Shown one piece after another: positions 36,275 to 46,011 of a stretch of 64,000 nt of DNA (positions are counted from its first letter, which is position 1; every line of letters starts with the position of its first letter). Where the stretch lies: contig JBHIWH010000008.1 in assembly GCA_041987545.1 (NCBI GenBank), positions 124,001-188,000 of the forward strand. The letters run 5' to 3'. Source of the stretch: JAJRXR01 sp041987545 (GTDB lineage Bacteria; Planctomycetota; Phycisphaerae; Phycisphaerales; UBA1924). Both the position numbers and the translations under genes were made by a program. A model generated the notes under the pieces. That model saw only the letters and a program-made list of their open reading frames with translations, had not been told where the DNA came from and did no database searches.

Positions 36275-36310
36275 AAAACGACCACGGCCCCCGCGTCTCG
36301 CGGAGGCCGT
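36275..36310 (-). terminator. Probable terminator of tRNA-Phe
   Basis: Minus-strand 12-bp stem (plus-strand arms 36284-36295 and 36299-36310, one T-G pair) with a 3-nt loop, followed after a few bases by TTTT. Weak T tract, so moderate confidence. Confidence 0.6.
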
Positions 36311-36323
36311 CGCGTTCGAGCAA

Positions 36324-36396
36324 TGGGCAGGGCCGGACTTGAACCGGCGACACCCGCATTTTCAATGCGGTGCTCTACCAACTGAGCTACCTGCCC
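36324..36396 (-). tRNA. tRNA-Phe (anticodon GAA)
   Basis: A 73-nt cloverleaf: acceptor GGGCAGG/CCTGCCC, D arm GCTC...GAGC, anticodon loop TTGAAAA on CCGCA/TGCGG, T arm GCCGG-TTCAAGT-CCGGC, discriminator A, CCA not encoded. Confidence 0.97.
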
Positions 36397-36588
36397 CACG
36401 CCGCGGCTCCCCGCGGGCGAGCCGACAACGATTGCCCCCCTCCCCCGCCCCGTCAACCCCGCCCCGAGGCCGACCCAACGCCCGAGAGGATCGCCCCCCT
36501 GGCTCTCTGCGGCGTCTGCCCCTTGATCGCCCGCCCGCCGCGGAGACAATGACCCCGGCCGACCCCCCACGCCAGAGAGAGATCCCGG

Positions 36589-38007
36589 ATGCGTACCACC
36601 AGCGACCTCGCCCTGATCGCCGCCTTCCTCATCGCCGTCAAGACGCTCACCGGCGCCGCGACCGCGTCCGCCCAGTGCGGCCCCTCGCTCATCCCGGAAG
36701 CCAACGACTGGGATCTCCAGATCCAGGCCCGCTCCTCGCTCGACTCCGGCATCGCCCCATTCAACCTCCCCTTCCCGTCCTCGCTGTCGTCGCAGTACCT
36801 GTCGCTCGACACCGACGGCGGCATCGCCATCCGCTACATCTCCTCCGGCGCCCAGACCGAGGGCGTCTTCTACGGCACCAACGGCGCCGGCGCCTCCATC
36901 ATCGAGGCCAACAACCCCGCCGACCCGGTCTACTCGACCGACCTCGACTTGAGCGCCGGCATGCTCGCCGTCGCAGACGGGCCTTTCGGCGCCGGCGGCG
37001 CCCGTGTGTTCGACACCTCGGGCGCCCTCCTCCAGCACTTCCCCGCGGGAGGCCCGCAGTCCCTGTCGGGCATCGGATCCCCGACCATGATCGCCGACGG
37101 CGCCATCGCCTACCGCGCTGATTTCGGCCTCGAGGACGTCGTCGCGATCGACGAGTTCGACGGGCCGACGCGCACCCAGACCGTCCTCGCCTCGACCCTC
37201 GGTCCCAGCTACTCGTTCCTCTTCACCCCCGCCGCCAACGACGCCCGCCAGGTCGTCGCCAACACGATCCCCGGCGCCGGCCCCTCCCGCCGCATCGTGC
37301 GGTTCGAGCCCGACGGCTCACCGACCACGGTTGCCGAGACCGGCGCCGCGACCGGGATCAACTTCAACGCCTTCGTCAACTCCACCGCCATCGCCAGCAA
37401 CGGGTACGTCGCCTTCTCCGCCCGCCGCGCCGCCGACTCGGTCTGGGGCGTCTACCTCTGGGACGGCGCCGACATCATCGAGATCGCGGCGGGCGACAAC
37501 CCCGACATCGACAACTCCTCGCTCGCCAACTTCCCGCCCGTCGTCAACGCGATGGGCTGGGTCGCCTTCCGCGCCACCGACGTCGCCAACGACTCCACCG
37601 CCCTCTGGGTCGGCGACGGCGACACCCTCGTCAAGCTCGTCCAGTACGACCAGCTCATGCCCACCGACCTGGGCGACATCATCGCCGGCTTCGACTTCGG
37701 CGGATTCGACGGCAAGCAGACCATAAACGGCGTCGTCGACATCAACGACCAGGGCCAGGTCGGCGTCGCCTCCTTCCTCCGCAACGGCACCATCGCCCTC
37801 TACGTCGCCACCCCGCTCATCACCGTCGGCTGCAACCCCGCCGACCTCGCCGAGCCGTTCGGCCAGATCGACTTCTCCGACGTCCTGGCCTTCCTGACCT
37901 TCTTCTCCGAGCAGTCGATATGCGCCGACCTGGCCGAGCCCACGGGCCAGTTCGACTTCTCCGACATCATCGCCTTCCTCGACGCCTTCACCAACGGCTG
38001 CCCCTGA
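36589..38007 (+). CDS. Secreted beta-propeller-like protein with GC-type dockerin
   Basis: A 472-residue exported protein. Signal peptide about 1-29 (ending ATASAQ). The body consists of repeated beta segments in which 'GGIAIRY', 'NGYVAFSARR', 'MGWVAFRATD' and 'INDQGQVGVASFLRNG' recur, as in kelch/TolB-like propellers; no catalytic motif seen. GC-type dockerin at 415-472, slightly divergent in the spacer (FFSEQSICADLAEPTG) with an extra Cys. First of five consecutive dockerin genes. Shine-Dalgarno GAGAGAGAT before the ATG. Function unknown. Confidence 0.85.
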   Translation: MRTTSDLALIAAFLIAVKTLTGAATASAQCGPSLIPEANDWDLQIQARSSLDSGIAPFNLPFPSSLSSQYLSLDTDGGIAIRYISSGAQTEGVFYGTNGAGASIIEANNPADPVYSTDLDLSAGMLAVADGPFGAGGARVFDTSGALLQHFPAGGPQSLSGIGSPTMIADGAIAYRADFGLEDVVAIDEFDGPTRTQTVLASTLGPSYSFLFTPAANDARQVVANTIPGAGPSRRIVRFEPDGSPTTVAETGAATGINFNAFVNSTAIASNGYVAFSARRAADSVWGVYLWDGADIIEIAAGDNPDIDNSSLANFPPVVNAMGWVAFRATDVANDSTALWVGDGDTLVKLVQYDQLMPTDLGDIIAGFDFGGFDGKQTINGVVDINDQGQVGVASFLRNGTIALYVATPLITVGCNPADLAEPFGQIDFSDVLAFLTFFSEQSICADLAEPTGQFDFSDIIAFLDAFTNGCP

Positions 38008-38014
38008 GCCCGCC

Positions 38015-38051
38015 GCTCCAGACCGCACGAGATCCTGCTCCAGACCGCACG
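38015..38051. repeat. 15-bp direct repeat, two copies
   Basis: GCTCCAGACCGCACG occurs at 38015-38029 and again at 38037-38051, a 22-base period, in the gap between two dockerin genes. Significance unknown. Confidence 0.7.
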
Positions 38052-38175
38052 CCCGACGCCGCCCGCATCGCCCGATCTCACGCATCCACCCAGGCCCGGG
38101 CCGCGTAGAGGCACCTGTTCCGCAGGGCGTGGGTCGCGCCCATATCTCCATCCAGCCCGACCGACGAGGTTCACG

Positions 38176-40104
38176 ATGCCCACGTGCCGCCGCTGTGCCC
38201 TTCTCTTCGCGTCCCTCGCCGCCCCCGCCCTCGCGGCCCCGGTGAGCACCCTCGTCTCGCCCCCGGCGCCCGACGCCTCGATCGACTACGCCCGCCGCAG
38301 CGCGATCACCGCCATCGACACCGACGCCCTTTCGGCCCTCGCCTCGCCCGGGCCCGTGCCCCGCGGCGCCCAGTCGTTCGAACTCGCCCTGCTCGACGGC
38401 CCCGCCGCCCTCGTCACCCGCCGTGTCGAGACCCGCGACTCGGGCGCCGTCTCCGTCTTCGCCAGCTTCGCCGGCGTTCCCGAGTCCTCGGCGGTCATCA
38501 CCACGCTCAACGGCTTCGTCTCCGCCCGCCTCGAGCACCCAGCGCTCGGCGCCTTCACCATCGAGCCCACGCCCCTCCGTGCCGACGACGGCGCCCCGCT
38601 GCACCGCGTCAACGAGGTAGACCCCACGGGGTTCCTTCCCTGCGCGACCCCCGACGACGCCGCGGCCCTCCTGCCCGACGGCGGCCCGCAGGTCACGCCC
38701 CGGGGTGGTGTCCCGACCGTGGACATGATGATGCTCTACACGCCGGCCGTCCGCAACACGCTCGGCGGGACGTCCGGCGCCATCGCCTTCTGCCAGAACG
38801 CCATCGACCTCGCCAACGACTCCTACGACCTCTCAGGCATCACCGATTTCCGCCTCCGCATGGTCCACGTCGAGGAGGTGGACTACTCCGAGTCCGGCAA
38901 TACCGGCACCGATCTCTCCCGCCTGCGCAACTCCAACGACGGGTTCTTCGACCACATCCACGACACCCGCGACGACGTGGGCGCCGACAACGTCTCCCTC
39001 TTCGTCAACTTCGCCAACAACGCCTGCGGCCAGGCCGCCGGCATCAACCCCAACGGCGCCAACTCCCAGTTCTCCGTCTCCGCCCGCGGCTGCGCCATCG
39101 GCAACATCACCTTCCCCCACGAGGTCGGCCACACCGTCGGCTGCTCCCACGACCGCCAGAACACCGGCTTCGGGGTGTTCTCGTTCTCCTTCGGACACCT
39201 GTTCCAGGACGGCAACGGCATCAACCGACGCACCATCATGGGTGTATCCTCCGGCTCCCGCATCCAGCGGTTCTCGAACCCCGGCGTGCTGTTCAACGGC
39301 GTCGCCACCGGCATCGCCTCCGGCCCCAGCGCCGCCGACAACGCCCGCACCCACGACGTCACCGGCGTCACCGTCGCCGCCCACCGCGACGAGATGGGCT
39401 GCACGCCCTTCGCCATCCTCACCCAGCCCGCCGACGAGCAGGCCTGCGTCGGCTCGACCGCCAGCTTCAGCGTCGGCGTCTTCGAGGAGTCCGCCGGCGC
39501 CGTCACCTACCAGTGGCGCCGCAACATCATCCCCATCCCGGGCGCCACCTCGGCCACGCTGACGATCGAGAACGCCCAGCCCGCCGACGCCGCCATCTAC
39601 GACGTCGTCGTGTCCAACGAGTGCACCTCGTTCTCCTCGGACATCGTCCAGCTGAGCGTGGACGACCCCTCGTTCATCTCCCAGCCGCAGTCCCAGACCG
39701 TCGAGCCCGGCGACGACGTCGTCTTCACCGTCGAGTTCGGCGTCCCGGGCTCGCAGATCTTCTGGCTCAAGGACGGGCAGCTCATCCTCGGCGCGACGAA
39801 CACCGACACGCTCACGCTGCTGAACGTCGACGAGTCCGACGAGGCGTCCTACACCGCCAACGCGATCGCCCCCTGCGGCACGATCGTCTCCGATCCGGCG
39901 ACCCTGACCGTCGGCGCCCCCGCCGGCTGCAACGGAGCCGACCTCGCCGAGCCCTTCGGCACGCTCGACTTCTCCGACGTCATCGCATTCCTCGCCGCCT
40001 TCGGCGCCAGCGAGGCCCCCGCCGACCTGGCGGCCCCGTTCGGCACGTTTGATTTCTCCGACGTCATCGCGTTCCTGGGCGAGTTCGGGGACGGCTGCCC
40101 CTAA
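38176..40104 (+). CDS. Secreted reprolysin-like zinc metalloprotease with Ig-like domains and GC-type dockerin
   Basis: A 642-residue exported protease. Signal peptide 1-20; prodomain-like region to about 175; M12-type catalytic domain about 180-410 with the extended zinc motif HEVGHTVGCSHD (His315-Asp326) and a Met-turn (IMGVSSG) about 40 residues later, the metzincin arrangement. Two Ig-like domains follow (about 415-500 and 500-580, with TYQWRRNIIPIPGATS and QIFWLKDGQLILGATN patterns). The GC-type dockerin is at 585-642. Expected to act outside the cell while attached through the dockerin (inference). Confidence 0.9.
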   Translation: MPTCRRCALLFASLAAPALAAPVSTLVSPPAPDASIDYARRSAITAIDTDALSALASPGPVPRGAQSFELALLDGPAALVTRRVETRDSGAVSVFASFAGVPESSAVITTLNGFVSARLEHPALGAFTIEPTPLRADDGAPLHRVNEVDPTGFLPCATPDDAAALLPDGGPQVTPRGGVPTVDMMMLYTPAVRNTLGGTSGAIAFCQNAIDLANDSYDLSGITDFRLRMVHVEEVDYSESGNTGTDLSRLRNSNDGFFDHIHDTRDDVGADNVSLFVNFANNACGQAAGINPNGANSQFSVSARGCAIGNITFPHEVGHTVGCSHDRQNTGFGVFSFSFGHLFQDGNGINRRTIMGVSSGSRIQRFSNPGVLFNGVATGIASGPSAADNARTHDVTGVTVAAHRDEMGCTPFAILTQPADEQACVGSTASFSVGVFEESAGAVTYQWRRNIIPIPGATSATLTIENAQPADAAIYDVVVSNECTSFSSDIVQLSVDDPSFISQPQSQTVEPGDDVVFTVEFGVPGSQIFWLKDGQLILGATNTDTLTLLNVDESDEASYTANAIAPCGTIVSDPATLTVGAPAGCNGADLAEPFGTLDFSDVIAFLAAFGASEAPADLAAPFGTFDFSDVIAFLGEFGDGCP

Positions 40105-40220
40105 CACCCGGTCTTGACGCACCCTGCGAGTTCCGAGAGACTCGGCCAGGCGGATCCCCAAGGAGACTCCGGGGAGCCGCCCCGCCGTGTTTGATCGAGA
40201 GATCCCCGCAGGAGCGCGTC

Positions 40221-43205
40221 ATGACCCCCAAGGCCGTCCTCGCCGCCGGCGCCACCCTCTCCGGCGCCGCCGTCGTCGCCCTCGCCTTCTCCGCCTCGAC
40301 CCCCCGGAGCGACGCCCACCACGTCATCGCCCGGGGCCTCGTCGACGAGTTCGTCAACTGGGAGAACCCCCACGTCCACCCGCTGGACATGACCCCGGAC
40401 CGCTCGACGCTGCTGGCCGTCAACACCGCCGACAACCGCCTCGAGGTCTTCGACCTCACCGGCGCCCAGCCCGAGATCGTCGCCTCGATCCCCGTGGGGC
40501 TCGACCCCGTCTCCGTCCGCGCACGCGGCAACTCCGAGGCCTGGGTCGTCAACCACATCTCCGACTCGGTCTCGATCGTGGACCTGGACGCGATGAACGT
40601 CGTCGCGACCATCCAGACCGACGACGAGCCCGCCGATGTGATCTTCGCCGGCGCCCCGCAGCGCGCGTTCGTCACCTGCTCGCAGGCCAACACGATCCTG
40701 GTCTTCGACCCCGCGGCGCCTGGCGTGCCGACCGCGTCGATCTCGATCGAGGGCGAGGACCCCAGGGCCCTGGCCGTCAGCCCCGACGGCTTGACCGTCT
40801 ACGCCGCCATCTTCGAGTCCGGCAACGCCTCCACGATCCTCGGCGGCGGCATCGCCGACTCCGGCACCATCGCCTACCCGCCCAACGTCGTCAGCACACC
40901 CGCCGGCCCCCACGGCGGAGTCAACCCCCCGCCAAACGACGGCGCCGCGTTCAGTCCCCCCGAGAACGAGGAAAACCCCAACCCGCCACGCGTCGGACTC
41001 ATCGTCCGCCGAAACGACGCCGGCGCCTGGCTCGACGACACGGGCGCCGACTGGTCCAACCTCGTCTCGGGCGCCTTCGCCCCGCTGTCGGGCCGCGTCA
41101 CCGGCTGGACCCTCGTCGATCACGACGTCGCCATCGTGGACGCCTCCTCGCTCGCCGTCTCCTACTCCACCTCGCTCATGAACGCCAACATGGCCATCGC
41201 CGTCAACCCCGCGACCGAGGAGATCGCCGTCGTCGGCACCGACGGAACGAATGAGATCCGCTTCGAGCCCAACGTCAACGGCCGCTTCGTCCGCGTCCTC
41301 GGCTCCCGCATCGACCCCCTCGACCCGTCCAACACCACGACCACCGATCTGAACCCACACCTGACCTACTCGCCGGGCCCGGGCTTCGTGCCCGAGCTCC
41401 AGTCCACCCGCGACCAGTCCGTCGGCGACCCCCGCGCCATCGCCTTCTCGCCCGACGGCCTAAGCACCTTCGTCGCCGGCATGGGCTCCAACAACGTCGC
41501 CGTCTTTGATTCCTCGCTCGCCCGCGGCGCCCCGACGACGTTCGAGGTCGGCGAGGGCCCGACGGGACTGGCCTACGACGCCACGCCCGGTCAGGAGCGG
41601 CTGTTCGTCCTCAACAAGTTCGCCGGCTCGATCTCCGTCATCGACCTCACCGCCGCGGGCGACCCGACCCTCGAGATCCCCTTCTTCGACCCCACCCCCC
41701 AAGCGATCAGGGTCGGCCGCAAGCACCTCTACGACACGCACAAGACCTCGGGCCTCGGGCAGGCCTCGTGCGCCTCGTGCCACATCGACGCACGCACCGA
41801 CCGCCTCGCATGGGACCTGGGCGACCCGGCCGGCGAGATGAAGGAGTTCGACCAGAACTGCCCCGACGGCGCCTGCACGGACTGGCACCCCATGAAGGGC
41901 CCCATGACCACGCAAACCCTCCAGGACATCATCGAGAAGGAGCCCCACCACTGGCGGGGCGACCGATTCGGCATCGAGGAGTTCAACGGCGCCTTCGTCG
42001 GCCTCCTCGGCGACGACACCGAGCTCACCCCCGCCGAGATGCAGGAGTTCGAGGACTTCCTCGCCACCATCCACTTCCCCCCCAACCCCTTCCGCAACCT
42101 CGACAACTCACTGCCCACCGACCTCCCCCTGCCCGGGCACTACACCACGGGACGCTTCGCCCCCCCGGGCCAGCCCCTGCCCAACGGCGACGCGGTCGCG
42201 GGCCTCAACGAGTACCGCTTCGGCTTCCTCGACGCCCCCTTCCAGTGCGTCACCTGCCACACCCTCCCCACCGGCATGGGCGCCAACGTGGACTTCATCG
42301 GCGGGCCCCCCTTCAACCAGCTCCCCCCGGGCCCGAACGGCGAGCTGCACCACGCGCTCGTCTCGCTCGACGGCTCGACCAACCGCGCCATCAAGATCCC
42401 CCAGACCCGCGCCATCTACGAGAAGACCGGCTTCAACACCACCCAGCTCCGCAACACCGCGGGCTTCGGCGTCCTCCACGACGGCTCGGTGGACTCCATC
42501 GAGCGCTTCATCGCCGAGCCCGCCTTCTCCGTCTCCTCCGACCAGGAGATCGCGGACATGGTCGCCTTCATGCTCGCTTTCTCCGGCTCCGACCTGCCCG
42601 AGCCCCAGGGCATCCTCGAGCCCCCGGGACCGCCGAGCCTCGACACCCACGCCGCCGTCGGCAAGCAGACCACGCTCGACGGCTCCGAGTCGGGCGACCT
42701 CGCCCTGCTCCAACTCCTGAAGGACGAGGCGGATCTCTCGCGAATCGGGCTCGTGGCCAAGGGCGTCTACCAGGGAGAGCCCCGTGGCTTCACGTACCTC
42801 GGCGCCAACCTGTACCAGTCCGACCGCGCCGCCGAGTCCATCTCGCACTCGGCGCTCATCGCCTCCGCGGCGACCGGCGCCGAGATCACGTTGACCGCCG
42901 TCCCCCTCGGCACGCAGTTCCGCATCGGAGTTGACCGCGACTCGGACGGGCATTACGACCGCGACGAGTTCGACGCCTGCGCCGACCCGGCCGACCCGCT
43001 CTCCGACCCGACAAACTCGTCGTGCGACTGCGGCCCGGCCGACCTCGCCGAGCCCCTGGGCGTCCTCGACTTCTCCGACGTGCTGGCGTTCCTGACCGCG
43101 TTCGGCGCCGAGGACCCCGCCGCCGACCTCGCGCCGCCCGCGGGCGTGTTCGATTTCTCCGATGTCCTCGCGTTCCTCACCGCATTCGGCGAGGGCTGCC
43201 CCTAG
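40221..43205 (+). CDS. Secreted YVTN beta-propeller / di-haem cytochrome c protein with GC-type dockerin
   Basis: A 994-residue exported protein. N-terminal signal/anchor about 1-25. Residues 40-500 form a YVTN-type propeller (HPLDMTPDRSTLLAVNTADNRLEVFD, in shortened form; repeats of 'AVSPDGLTVYAA' and 'AFSPDGLSTFVAG'). Next come two haem-c sites: CASCH near 517 and CVTCH near 676. LRNTAGFGVLHDGSVDSIERF follows the cytochrome c peroxidase/MauG-like pattern. GC-type dockerin at about 937-994. The ATG at 40221 (GGAG upstream) is preferred to one 30 bases earlier. Likely a surface-attached electron carrier or oxidase. Confidence 0.9.
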   Translation: MTPKAVLAAGATLSGAAVVALAFSASTPRSDAHHVIARGLVDEFVNWENPHVHPLDMTPDRSTLLAVNTADNRLEVFDLTGAQPEIVASIPVGLDPVSVRARGNSEAWVVNHISDSVSIVDLDAMNVVATIQTDDEPADVIFAGAPQRAFVTCSQANTILVFDPAAPGVPTASISIEGEDPRALAVSPDGLTVYAAIFESGNASTILGGGIADSGTIAYPPNVVSTPAGPHGGVNPPPNDGAAFSPPENEENPNPPRVGLIVRRNDAGAWLDDTGADWSNLVSGAFAPLSGRVTGWTLVDHDVAIVDASSLAVSYSTSLMNANMAIAVNPATEEIAVVGTDGTNEIRFEPNVNGRFVRVLGSRIDPLDPSNTTTTDLNPHLTYSPGPGFVPELQSTRDQSVGDPRAIAFSPDGLSTFVAGMGSNNVAVFDSSLARGAPTTFEVGEGPTGLAYDATPGQERLFVLNKFAGSISVIDLTAAGDPTLEIPFFDPTPQAIRVGRKHLYDTHKTSGLGQASCASCHIDARTDRLAWDLGDPAGEMKEFDQNCPDGACTDWHPMKGPMTTQTLQDIIEKEPHHWRGDRFGIEEFNGAFVGLLGDDTELTPAEMQEFEDFLATIHFPPNPFRNLDNSLPTDLPLPGHYTTGRFAPPGQPLPNGDAVAGLNEYRFGFLDAPFQCVTCHTLPTGMGANVDFIGGPPFNQLPPGPNGELHHALVSLDGSTNRAIKIPQTRAIYEKTGFNTTQLRNTAGFGVLHDGSVDSIERFIAEPAFSVSSDQEIADMVAFMLAFSGSDLPEPQGILEPPGPPSLDTHAAVGKQTTLDGSESGDLALLQLLKDEADLSRIGLVAKGVYQGEPRGFTYLGANLYQSDRAAESISHSALIASAATGAEITLTAVPLGTQFRIGVDRDSDGHYDRDEFDACADPADPLSDPTNSSCDCGPADLAEPLGVLDFSDVLAFLTAFGAEDPAADLAPPAGVFDFSDVLAFLTAFGEGCP

Positions 43206-43256
43206 TCCCCCTCTGGGGCGTGTGGTTTCGGCTTCGGCCCCGGGCCCCCGGCGCGG

Positions 43257-43262
43257 TACGCT
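43257..43262 (+). promoter_or_regulatory. Putative -10 of the 43295 gene
   Basis: TACGCT within GCGCGGTACGCTGCC, 32 nt before the ATG; the identical 15-mer occurs before its tandem paralogue. Confidence 0.45.
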
Positions 43263-43294
43263 GCCGGTGATCGCGGACAACCAAGGAGACCCGC

Positions 43295-44605
43295 ATGACC
43301 CCCTGCCTCCTCGCCTCCGCCGCCCTCCTGGCCGCCGCGCCCGCCGTCGCCTCTCCCGACCTCATCGCCGCCCGCGTCGACTCCATCAACCACTACGGCG
43401 AGGTGCCCGGCACCCACGCCTACTCGTTCGGCGCCACCGTCTGCAACATCGGCGCCGACACGGCCACGTACAACCACCTCACCAACCAGCACCCCCTCCT
43501 CGCCCAGCATCTCTACCGCATCGCCGACGGCCGCCTCGAACAGATCGGCATGTCCTGGGCCTTCCACACGTTCTTCGCCCTCGAGCAGGGCGTCTGCGAC
43601 ACCTGCTCGCCCGTCGGCGGCGGAGACCTCGGCCCCGGCTGTTCTGTGTCCGATACCGCCGGCATCCTCGGCGGCCAGCCGCAGCTCGGACCCCGCTTCG
43701 AGGTCAACGCCTCCACCGGCATCTTCGACTTCCCGTTCTCCAACCCCGGCGGCGAGCTGGGCGACATCATCTTCAAGCGCGTGCAGGTCCCCACCGGCCT
43801 GCTCACCCAGGACGCGACGTACATCGCCGAACTCCAGGTCGTCTCGCCCGAGGACACGGGCGCCACGGCGACCAACAACGCGTCCTACCGCACGGCCAAC
43901 CTGCAGCCCAACGGCAGCCTCACCCTCTCGGGCGACACACAGCGCGAGCGCCCCGCCATCCTCGCCTGGGCCGACCTCGACCCCGAGGTCGTTGTCCGCA
44001 CCGTGAACGTGCCGGGCGACGGCCGCTTTCACGCCGCCGCCAAGGTCATCAACCTGGGCGACGGCACGTGGCGATACCACTACGCCCTGCACAATCTCGA
44101 CTCCCACCGCGCCGCCAACGGCATCATCATCCCCGCCTTCGTCTTCCAGGTGTCCGACACCGATTTCCATGCGCCGCACTACCACTCCGGCTCGCCCGTG
44201 GACAACCAACCCTGGGAGTTCACGCCCGGCGCCGTCTCCGTCGCCTGGTTCGCCCCCGAGCACACACCCGCAAACGACCTGTCCGCCAACGCGCTGCGCT
44301 GGGGCACGACGTACTCGTTCTCGTTCACGGCTCCCGCCCCCCCGGTCGAGGCCGACGCCACCGTCTTCCTCTTCCGCCCGGGGGCAGGCGACGGCTCGTT
44401 CTCCGTCTCCCTGCCCGTGCCCGGCGCCCAGTGCCTGGCCGACCTCGCCCCGCCCTTCGGCGCCCTCGACTTCTCCGACGTGGTCGCGTTCCTGACCGCG
44501 TTCGCGGCCGAGGAGCCCGCGGCCGACCTCGCAGAGCCCATGGGAGTCTTCGATTTCTCCGACGTCGTGGCGTTCCTCGCCGCGTTCAGCTCGGGCTGCC
44601 CCTGA
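43295..44605 (+). CDS. Secreted protein with GC-type dockerin, tandem paralogue 1
   Basis: A 436-residue exported protein. Signal peptide 1-19. The body (20-375) has no recognised catalytic motif; it carries three cysteine-rich spots (TVCNIG, QGVCDTCSP, GPGCSVSD) and histidine-rich stretches (HYG, FHAPHYHSGSPVDNQPWEF). The dockerin at 380-436 is canonical. It is a tandem duplicate of the next gene: motifs align in order along the full length. AAGGAG lies upstream of the ATG. Function unknown. Confidence 0.85.
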   Translation: MTPCLLASAALLAAAPAVASPDLIAARVDSINHYGEVPGTHAYSFGATVCNIGADTATYNHLTNQHPLLAQHLYRIADGRLEQIGMSWAFHTFFALEQGVCDTCSPVGGGDLGPGCSVSDTAGILGGQPQLGPRFEVNASTGIFDFPFSNPGGELGDIIFKRVQVPTGLLTQDATYIAELQVVSPEDTGATATNNASYRTANLQPNGSLTLSGDTQRERPAILAWADLDPEVVVRTVNVPGDGRFHAAAKVINLGDGTWRYHYALHNLDSHRAANGIIIPAFVFQVSDTDFHAPHYHSGSPVDNQPWEFTPGAVSVAWFAPEHTPANDLSANALRWGTTYSFSFTAPAPPVEADATVFLFRPGAGDGSFSVSLPVPGAQCLADLAPPFGALDFSDVVAFLTAFAAEEPAADLAEPMGVFDFSDVVAFLAAFSSGCP

Positions 44606-44652
44606 GCCCCTCTCGAGGGTTCATTTCGGTTCGTAAGAGCGCCGCGGCGCGG

Positions 44653-44658
44653 TACGCT
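44653..44658 (+). promoter_or_regulatory. Putative -10 of the 44689 gene
   Basis: TACGCT within GCGCGGTACGCTGCC, 30 nt before the ATG. The duplicated upstream sequence suggests each paralogue has its own promoter. Confidence 0.45.
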
Positions 44659-44688
44659 GCCCCCGCAACCGCACGAAGGGGGAACCAC

Positions 44689-46011
44689 ATGACGACCCGT
44701 CGCCTCGCCGCCGCCGCTCTCGCGCTCGCCGCCCCGGCCGCCCTCGCGGGCCCGGACATCATCACGGGCGAGATCTCGACCTCGGTGCACTACGGCCAGA
44801 TCGACGGCGTCCACGCCTACGCCTTCGCCACCACCGCCTGCAACCTCGGCGACGCCGAGATCAACTGGTTCATCGACTCCCCCGCCCATCCCGTGACGAT
44901 CGAGAACCTCTACCGCGTCCACGACGGGCGCCTCGAACAGGTCGGCCTCTCCTTCGCCGCCCACACCGTCGTCCCCCTGCAGAACAACCTGTGCTCGACC
45001 TGCACGCCCGCCGCCGGCTTCCAGCAGCTCGGCGCCGGCTGCTCGAACCCCAACGCCGCCTCCATCATGGGCGCCCAGGCCTACCTCGGCTCGCGCTCCG
45101 AGATCAACGCCGCGACCGGCGCCTTCCCGTTCCCGTTCGACACCGCGGGCGAGCCGCTGGGCGACCTCATCAATCGCCGCCTCCAGGTCCCCGAGTCACT
45201 CCTGACCCCGGGCGATGAGTACTTCGCCGAGGTCCAGTACGTCGCCGCCGACGACGCGGGCGCCGGCGCGGGCCTGAACAACGCCTCCTCCCGCGCCGCG
45301 ACCCTGAGCCCCCTGCTCACGTTCGCCGCGACGGGTGACACCCACCGCGAGATACCCGCCATCCTCGCCTGGGCCGCCGGAGACCCCGACGTCGTCGTCC
45401 GCACCGTGGACATCCCGGGCGACGGCCGCTTCCACGTCGCCGCCAAAGTTGTCAACCAGGGCGACGGCACGTGGCGCTACCACTACGCCATCCACAACCT
45501 CAACTCGCACCTCTCGGCCGCCTCCCTCTCCGTTCCCGTCCAGGTCGCCCAGGTCTACGAGCCCGATTTCCACGCCCCCCTCTACCACTCGGGCTCGCCC
45601 GTGGACAACCAGCCCTGGGCCTTCTGGGTCGGCAACGGCTCCATCGCCTGGTTCACCGACAACCACTCGCCCGGCGCCGACCTCTCCGCCAACGCCGTCC
45701 GCTGGGGCACGATGTACACGTTCTCCGTCACCACCGAGTCGGGCCCCACCGAGTCCGACGTCACCGTCGGCCTCTTCCGCCCCGGCGGCCCGGGCTCGTT
45801 CACCGTCCAGCTCCCCACGCCGGGATGGCAGTTCTGCTCGGGCGCCGACATCGCCCTGCCCTACGGCCAGCTCGACTTCTCCGACGTCACAGCGTTCCTT
45901 GCCGCGTTCGCCGCCGGCCAGCCCATCGCCGACTACGCCGAGCCCTACGGCCAGTTTGATTTCTCAGACGTCGCCTTCTTCCTCACCGAGTTCGCCGAGG
46001 GCTGCCCCTAA
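44689..46011 (+). CDS. Secreted protein with GC-type dockerin, tandem paralogue 2
   Basis: A 440-residue exported protein, signal peptide 1-20, clearly paralogous to its upstream neighbour (shared VHAYAFATTACNLG-type, DGRLEQVG, VVVRTVDIPGDGRFHVAAKVVN-type and YHSGSPVDNQPW segments). The dockerin (383-440) has a more divergent first half (ADIALPYGQLDFSDVTAFL) but keeps both cysteines and GCP. ATG 44689 follows AAGGGGGAA. Function unknown. Confidence 0.85.
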   Translation: MTTRRLAAAALALAAPAALAGPDIITGEISTSVHYGQIDGVHAYAFATTACNLGDAEINWFIDSPAHPVTIENLYRVHDGRLEQVGLSFAAHTVVPLQNNLCSTCTPAAGFQQLGAGCSNPNAASIMGAQAYLGSRSEINAATGAFPFPFDTAGEPLGDLINRRLQVPESLLTPGDEYFAEVQYVAADDAGAGAGLNNASSRAATLSPLLTFAATGDTHREIPAILAWAAGDPDVVVRTVDIPGDGRFHVAAKVVNQGDGTWRYHYAIHNLNSHLSAASLSVPVQVAQVYEPDFHAPLYHSGSPVDNQPWAFWVGNGSIAWFTDNHSPGADLSANAVRWGTMYTFSVTTESGPTESDVTVGLFRPGGPGSFTVQLPTPGWQFCSGADIALPYGQLDFSDVTAFLAAFAAGQPIADYAEPYGQFDFSDVAFFLTEFAEGCP

